Shown here piece by piece: positions 5,552-9,498 of a DNA stretch of 9,498 nt. This stretch comes from Candidatus Magasanikbacteria bacterium RIFCSPLOWO2_02_FULL_44_11. Its GTDB lineage: Bacteria > Patescibacteriota > Patescibacteriia > Magasanikbacterales > GWA2-37-8. The notes beneath the pieces were generated by a model, which saw only the letters and a list, made by a program, of their open reading frames with translations, searched no databases and was not told the DNA's origin. The translations under genes were made by a program, and so were the position numbers. The stretch's first letter is position 1. Every line of letters starts with the position of its first letter. The stretch covers positions 27,387-36,884 of the forward strand of contig MFQK01000035.1 of assembly GCA_001783035.1 (NCBI GenBank). The letters are read 5' to 3'.

Positions 5552-5839
5552 ATGGATGAAATCAAACTTCCCACCAACTTACCGGAAAATATTTCTCAAA
5601 AAATCCGATCCGATGGGAAAATTCGCCGCATTGTAGTTGATCGTATAAAATGCATCGGCGCCAATTCATGCGTAGCAGTAGCCCCCGGCGTATTTCAGCT
5701 TGATGATCAAAACCTGGCCTATGTGACCGACCCGGATTCAACCGACGAAGATACTATTCGCTTATCCGCTGAATCCTGTCCCGTGCTGGCGGTACTCCTT
5801 TTCGATGCCGACGGCAAACAACTTTTTCCCGAAGAATAG
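5552..5839 (+). CDS. Single-cluster ferredoxin, probable [3Fe-4S] type
   Basis: This is a small soluble electron carrier of 95 residues. The cluster ligands are Cys34 and Cys40 in RIKCIGANSCVAVAP and Cys76 in AESCPVLAVLLFD. The pattern is C-x2-A-x2-C plus a distant C-P, so the second ligand of a [4Fe-4S] site is replaced by Ala37. By family rules that favours a [3Fe-4S] cluster. The VAPGVFQLDD segment and the ending DADGKQLFPEE fit monocluster ferredoxins. The ATG at 5552 is chosen; a TTG at 5522 lies within the predicted -10 region and is rejected. No Shine-Dalgarno site is seen. It follows the suf genes but has its own promoter. It could be a client of the SUF machine or donate electrons to it; neither is shown by the sequence. 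Confidence 0.92.
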   Translation: MDEIKLPTNLPENISQKIRSDGKIRRIVVDRIKCIGANSCVAVAPGVFQLDDQNLAYVTDPDSTDEDTIRLSAESCPVLAVLLFDADGKQLFPEE

Positions 5840-6019
5840 TGAACTGTTTCGGCAAAATAGCCGCCCGCCCAAAAACTATCACCCCAGAAAAATTCCTAGA
5901 GTTCAAAATATTCTTGCCGAATGGCTCGTGGACTACCGATAAAAACGCGTTTGCAATATTTTGGTACCCACACCAGGTGATACTGCCAGCGGTGTCTGGT
6001 CTGCTTCCGCTAGGCAATT
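5840..6019. other. Convergent intergenic spacer with inverted repeat
   Basis: I see no convincing gene here. TTCGGCAA (5848-5855) and TTGCCGAA (5914-5921) form an 8-bp inverted repeat with a long loop, and CGGC/GCCG makes a smaller hairpin within the left arm region. There is no T-tract, so this is at best a weak 3'-end structure for the ferredoxin transcript. Frames running through the spacer look like non-coding read-through. Confidence 0.35.
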
Positions 6020-6244
6020 TTATTGCCTCGCTCCAGGCTGCCGTTCATTCCCTTTATTCTGCACTTTCATGCCCTGCCACAAGTTAGACAAATCTGCTAC
6101 ATCAGGCATCTTTCCTTGCATATTTATGATTTTATCATATACCGCATCATCATCGTTGATGTCGACATCCCAGCGTTCCTTGGCTATTTTTGCAAGATCT
6201 TTTTCCTGTTCTGGAACGAACCCGCCTTGTTCTGGATTTCCCAT
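6020..6244 (-). CDS. Small hypothetical protein, 74 aa
   Basis: I do not recognise this protein. It begins MGNPEQGGFVPEQEKDLAK and continues with a charged, mostly helical stretch rich in Asp and Lys (WDVDINDDDAVYDKI) and a polar, probably disordered tail (NKGNERQPGARQ). There is no signal peptide, membrane segment or Cys. It is supported as a gene by a good promoter about 30 nt upstream and a clean ATG, although no Shine-Dalgarno site is visible. The stop codon sits in the loop of a 7-bp hairpin (AGGCAAT/ATTGCCT, 6012-6028). It lies downstream of the large surface-protein gene on the same strand, but the promoter and the AT-rich gap suggest separate expression. Confidence 0.6.
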   Translation of the reverse strand: MGNPEQGGFVPEQEKDLAKIAKERWDVDINDDDAVYDKIINMQGKMPDVADLSNLWQGMKVQNKGNERQPGARQ

Positions 6245-6273
6245 AATATTTTAGTTAATTAGTAATTGTTTTT

Positions 6274-6302
6274 ATTTTACCACAACTAAATTTAGTAATC
6301 AA
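6274..6302 (-). promoter_or_regulatory. Promoter of the 74-aa gene with palindromic spacer
   Basis: The minus strand shows TTGATT (6302-6297), a 17-nt spacer, then TAAAAT (6279-6274) preceded by TGG, an extended -10. The spacer contains the perfect 12-bp palindrome ACTAAATTTAGT (6285-6296), which sits where a repressor or dimeric activator could act. Initiation near 6267 gives a leader of about 22 nt. Confidence 0.6.
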
Positions 6303-6430
6303 TCTGCTTCTCTTCTTCTTCCTTTTGGCTATCTTTTTATGACTCTCCTATCATTTCAACTTTAGTTCGACAAGGATTAAATTCGATAAGTATTTTTATT
6401 TTATAAAGTTCGCTAAAGCTTTTTTTGTAT
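6303..6430. other. AT-rich intergenic gap
   Basis: No gene is visible. The minus strand has a purine-rich stretch upstream of the promoter of the 74-residue gene. Next to the stop of the surface-protein gene there is a T-run on the plus strand and a weak AAAGCTTT palindrome. I see no convincing terminator for the large gene. Confidence 0.4.
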
Positions 6431-9400
6431 TCACTGGTCGATCGGCGTTGATTCATCTGTCGAGACGGATGCCGTTTCCGTTGGAGCCGGATCGATGACC
6501 ACCGGCTCTAATGTTATTGGCGCCGGTTCAGGTTCTGTTGTAGTTGTTTCAGAAGTGGCGCTGGAAGTGATTTCTGTATCCGACGAAGTTGTATCAGTTG
6601 AAGTGTTTAATTCAGTTGTGGATGAATTAGTATCGTTGGAAGTTTCAGTTGTTACCAGCTCGGTGCTACTTACCACTGCGGTCGTCGCTGTGGTCGTACT
6701 TACCACCATATCTGTACCAGACGTGGTGTTTGTCGTTTCCGTCGTTATTAGTGTCGTACTCGTACTAACGACGTCAACCGAAGAGACAGTCGTCGTGGTA
6801 CTTAAGGCAGCCATCGGTTGCGATTCCGGCGAGATATTATTTTTCTCCAAAAGCGCTTTGAACTGGCTCTGGGTTATACAAGTATCATCAACGCATAATT
6901 TTTGCGTCTTTACTTCGCCACTCGTCACTTTGTCGGCAATAAATTCAGTGGCCTTAATAACTCCCTGGGCAATAGTGATGCCTAAATTTTTCAAGCCCTC
7001 AATCACAGTTTCCATGATTGATGCCGCCGACAAAGTACTCGTAGCGACCGGCGAAGAAAAAGTAAGCGGCGCCCACCATCCCATTTTCACAAACACCTGG
7101 GTAGACCCTAATTCACTATAAAAATCTTCGAGGGCCACACCGATCGTTGGTCCGCTATCGACGGCTTTCATGGCCACACCGGGAACATCCGAAGTCGTAA
7201 GTTTATCACCCACTCGAATACTGCCATTTTTCGATGAAACCTTCAACGGCACGCGTCCGGCCAGAGCGACTTTGCGCTCTTGATCATTCCCGCGACCGCC
7301 CAACGTGAACCCGGGATTGGTAGAAATAATACCAATCGCTTTTTCACTATACGGCAGTGTACATTTTTCAATCGTCGATTGCTGGCCGTCAACCAAACAA
7401 ACCGCGTCACCAGGCTCGGGACAAGAATCATCGCGTTCACATGATGCTTGTATCGGATAAATTTCGGCCAGATCTAAATTATTGGGGCCGGTTTCAAAAC
7501 TAGCGGCCTTGACCGTGCCATTCGTCAGCACATCACCATTAGCTAAGACCGACAACACCGAAGCGCCACCGAGCGTCATCGTCGCTGCAGTGCTACTAAC
7601 GATAAATGTTTTGCCAAAACGATTATCTTTGACAAAACTTTCATAAAAAACGGAAATGCGTTTATGCTTTACGCCATCAAGTGTTGAAGTAACACTACTC
7701 CAGTTAACAGCTTCAGCCGCTCGAGCCACAATGTAACTTTGGTCGAAGGTCCCCGTGTCTTTCATACCATGCCCTGATACAGCCGAAGAGATGAGGAAAT
7801 CACCAGCCGCAATGTTTGATCCGCCATCAGTTACCAACATGTCGCCGTTACCAACGGCCATCACCAAGTAGGGATTCATTTTACTGTAACTGCCGGGATT
7901 TTGCAGCGCTAAATACGAGCCTAAAACATGCGGATCATTTACTTCAGCTGTGGACGTCACGCCATAAATAATTTCAGCCTCACTATTATCATTTAAAAAT
8001 TCATTCAGGCCGGACAGTGAAACCAGGGTGCCGCGCGTCATGTCCGTCACTCCGGGTGGCAACACGGCATAATGCGAACCCGTGAAAGCGTTGTACGAAA
8101 CAACGCCGTCATCCGAAACCGTAATGGTGCCTTGCTCCACACTATTTTGCCGGAAAGACATTAATGTACCAGTCGCGGAAATTTTATCGACAATGACCAC
8201 CGGGCTACTCGTGGTGCCAATAGTTCCAACAATATGTAAAGGCGCTTGCGGTGTTGTGGTCCCGATGCCAACATATGCCATAAATGATGACGTTCCCGTA
8301 ACGTTGAGTGGTCCATCAGCCATAATTCCACCAATACCAACATTAAGACCATTGCGCACACTCAAACTATTGCCAATATCAATATTTTCCCAAACAGTCA
8401 GATCATTGGTGGCGATATTGCCGATGTTTGCGGCGTGAATATCCGCTCCGTAAATATCAATTATTTGTAGCCCACTTGTACCATCAGCGATGTAGGCGTA
8501 TCTACCTGAGACGTGGGTTTTAGCGGCGTTGCCGGATGTATTATAACTACCCACCAACTCCGGAGCTGCCGGATTCGAAACATCAACAATTAGTAGTCCG
8601 CTTGTACCATCGGATACATAGGCATATTTACCGGAGACATAGATGCCTAGTGCAATATTTGCTGTATCATAGTTTCCGGTTAACGTAGAACTTGCCGGGT
8701 TGGAAACATCGATTATCTGCAAACCACTACCGCCGTCACCTACATACGCGTATCTACCGGAAACATAGACATCAAAAGCCAGACCGGCTGTATCGTAACT
8801 TCCCGTCGTGGTTGGACTTGCGGGGTTGGAGATGTCGATTATCTTTAAACCCCCCGCATAGTCGGCCACATAGGCGTACTTACCGGAGACGTAGACGTCT
8901 TGGGCATTAGAAGAATTATTTGTACTAACCAAAGTCGGACTTGCGGGGTTGGAGATGTCGATTATCTTTAAACCATTATTACTATTGGCCACGTAGGCAT
9001 ATTTGCCCGAGACGTAAATACCATTAGCATTGGCTATACCTCCCAAGTTAAAGCTCCCTATCAAAATCGGACTCGCGGGGTTTGAAATGTCAAGAATTAA
9101 AAGGAGTTGACTAATACCGTCCGCGACATAGGCGTACCTACCGGAAACATGAACACTGTATGCTTGGCCTGTTGTGTCATACGTACCTATTGTTGTCGGG
9201 CTGGCGGAGTTTGATATATCAATAATCTGCAAACCGCTCGAGCCATCAGCCACATAGGCATATTTGCCAGAGACATAAACATCAAAAGAAGTACTTGGTG
9301 TATCATAAACACCTTTTATGGTTGGATTGATAGGATTATCAACTAATAAAGAGCCATTATAAATATGTACTTTTTCCTGCGGAGTCGTCGTGCCGATACC

Positions 9401-9498
9401 GACGTATTTATTGAAAGTTGTGGTTGCTAAGGTGGATGTGCCTGAAACGTCAAACAAGCCGGTCACGGCGACATTGGTAGAGGTAACATTCGTTATAA
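6431..9498 (-). CDS. Large surface protein with LVIVD seven-bladed propeller, 5'-partial
   Basis: The frame stays open to the right edge, so the start and any signal peptide are outside; the GTG at 9466 is probably internal. Residues are numbered from that codon. Two modules end in GIGTTTPQ (about 23-30 and 400-407), a motif shared with tail-fibre-like CPR proteins. Residues 51-340 hold seven LVIVD-type repeats of about 42 residues, each with SGKYAYVADG followed by GLQIIDISNPASP, forming one closed beta-propeller. Residues 430-620 are a mixed beta region (GSHYAVLPPGV). Residues 664-782 resemble a conserved C-terminal module (NLDLAEIYP, ALAGRVPLKV, GVALEDF). A possible coiled segment follows, with a Cys pair in LCVDDTCITQ. 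Residues 887-978 are a Ser/Thr-rich stretch before an acidic Pro-rich tail. It is probably an exported adhesive or appendage protein; the partner is unknown. Confidence 0.88.
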   Translation of the reverse strand, partial: ITNVTSTNVAVTGLFDVSGTSTLATTTFNKYVGIGTTTPQEKVHIYNGSLLVDNPINPTIKGVYDTPSTSFDVYVSGKYAYVADGSSGLQIIDISNSASPTTIGTYDTTGQAYSVHVSGRYAYVADGISQLLLILDISNPASPILIGSFNLGGIANANGIYVSGKYAYVANSNNGLKIIDISNPASPTLVSTNNSSNAQDVYVSGKYAYVADYAGGLKIIDISNPASPTTTGSYDTAGLAFDVYVSGRYAYVGDGGSGLQIIDVSNPASSTLTGNYDTANIALGIYVSGKYAYVSDGTSGLLIVDVSNPAAPELVGSYNTSGNAAKTHVSGRYAYIADGTSGLQIIDIYGADIHAANIGNIATNDLTVWENIDIGNSLSVRNGLNVGIGGIMADGPLNVTGTSSFMAYVGIGTTTPQAPLHIVGTIGTTSSPVVIVDKISATGTLMSFRQNSVEQGTITVSDDGVVSYNAFTGSHYAVLPPGVTDMTRGTLVSLSGLNEFLNDNSEAEIIYGVTSTAEVNDPHVLGSYLALQNPGSYSKMNPYLVMAVGNGDMLVTDGGSNIAAGDFLISSAVSGHGMKDTGTFDQSYIVARAAEAVNWSSVTSTLDGVKHKRISVFYESFVKDNRFGKTFIVSSTAATMTLGGASVLSVLANGDVLTNGTVKAASFETGPNNLDLAEIYPIQASCERDDSCPEPGDAVCLVDGQQSTIEKCTLPYSEKAIGIISTNPGFTLGGRGNDQERKVALAGRVPLKVSSKNGSIRVGDKLTTSDVPGVAMKAVDSGPTIGVALEDFYSELGSTQVFVKMGWWAPLTFSSPVATSTLSAASIMETVIEGLKNLGITIAQGVIKATEFIADKVTSGEVKTQKLCVDDTCITQSQFKALLEKNNISPESQPMAALSTTTTVSSVDVVSTSTTLITTETTNTTSGTDMVVSTTTATTAVVSSTELVTTETSNDTNSSTTELNTSTDTTSSDTEITSSATSETTTTEPEPAPITLEPVVIDPAPTETASVSTDESTPIDQ
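8446..9316 (-). repeat. Seven tandem LVIVD propeller repeats within the surface-protein gene
   Basis: Seven coding repeats of roughly 120-130 bp each encode one blade with the core SG(K/R)YAY(V/I)(A/G/S)(D/N), then G-L-x-I-I-D-[IV]-S-N-P-A. Blades three and four share long identical stretches at DNA level, such as the sequence encoding GLKIIDISNPASPT, which suggests recent internal duplication or gene conversion. Blade two has a variant turn (ISQLLLILD). Blade seven ends with DIYGADI in place of the NPA turn and closes the propeller. Confidence 0.85.

Noticed and set aside
5839..6087. Plus-strand frame following the ferredoxin
   Set aside because: It overlaps the 74-residue minus-strand gene and has no family resemblance or start signals.
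6495..7121. Long plus-strand frame rich in Val and Ser opposite the 3' end of the surface-protein gene
   Set aside because: It mirrors the Ser/Thr-rich codons of the minus-strand gene. Its composition is repetitive and it has no recognisable domain, ribosome site or promoter.
7121..7477. Autoproteolytic chaperone (S74 or G2 peptidase-like) C-terminal domain of the surface protein
   Set aside because: The module looks similar in style to tail-fibre C-termini, but I cannot point to the catalytic residues, so no protease function is claimed.
8446..9316. Regular repeats that could suggest a CRISPR array
   Set aside because: The period is about 126 bp and the repeats encode consecutive propeller blades in one open frame. 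There are no short palindromic repeats with unique spacers.

Overview
The window looks like part of a bacterial genome from the Candidate Phyla Radiation (Patescibacteria, Parcubacteria-like). The evidence is a large surface protein built from LVIVD propeller blades and GIGTTTP modules, a compact SUF iron-sulfur cluster locus, short overlapping genes that mostly lack Shine-Dalgarno sites, and a divergent tRNA-like gene without an encoded CCA. TGA ends several genes (sufC, the surface protein, the 97-residue protein), so the code is the standard bacterial one, not the UGA=Gly code of Gracilibacteria. This placement is inferred from gene style, not from a marker phylogeny.

Bases 1-2165 hold the 3' part of sufB, interrupted by an in-frame 399-residue intein with an apparently intact LAGLIDADG homing endonuclease. 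Bases 2166-2866 form an island between sufB and sufS. It holds a hairpin-rich convergent end, a minus-strand 97-residue basic protein with a good promoter and a strong ribosome binding site, a minus-strand tRNA-like gene of uncertain isotype, and a predicted minus-strand small RNA of about 70 nt with its own promoter and intrinsic terminator. That RNA carries 14 nt perfectly complementary to the anticodon arm of the neighbouring tRNA-like gene, and its promoter overlaps the sufS start codon.

Bases 2867-5839 hold sufS, a sufU-like scaffold gene, sufC and a DUF59/MIP18 (SufT/PaaD-like) gene, tightly packed on the plus strand, followed by a single-cluster ferredoxin gene with its own near-consensus promoter. 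The proteins form a coherent assembly pathway: SufS releases sulfur from cysteine, the SufU-like protein accepts it or acts as a scaffold, SufB with SufC builds the cluster using ATP, and the DUF59 protein probably helps maturation or delivery. The ferredoxin is a likely client or electron carrier. No sufD is visible, but the sequence upstream of sufB lies outside the window.

Bases 5840-9498 are on the minus strand apart from a short convergent spacer. A 74-residue protein of unknown function has a good promoter with a 12-bp palindrome in its spacer. An AT-rich gap follows, and then the 3' end of a large (over 1000 residues) surface or appendage-like protein. It has a seven-bladed LVIVD beta-propeller, a conserved C-terminal module and a Ser/Thr-rich tail, and its start lies beyond the right edge.
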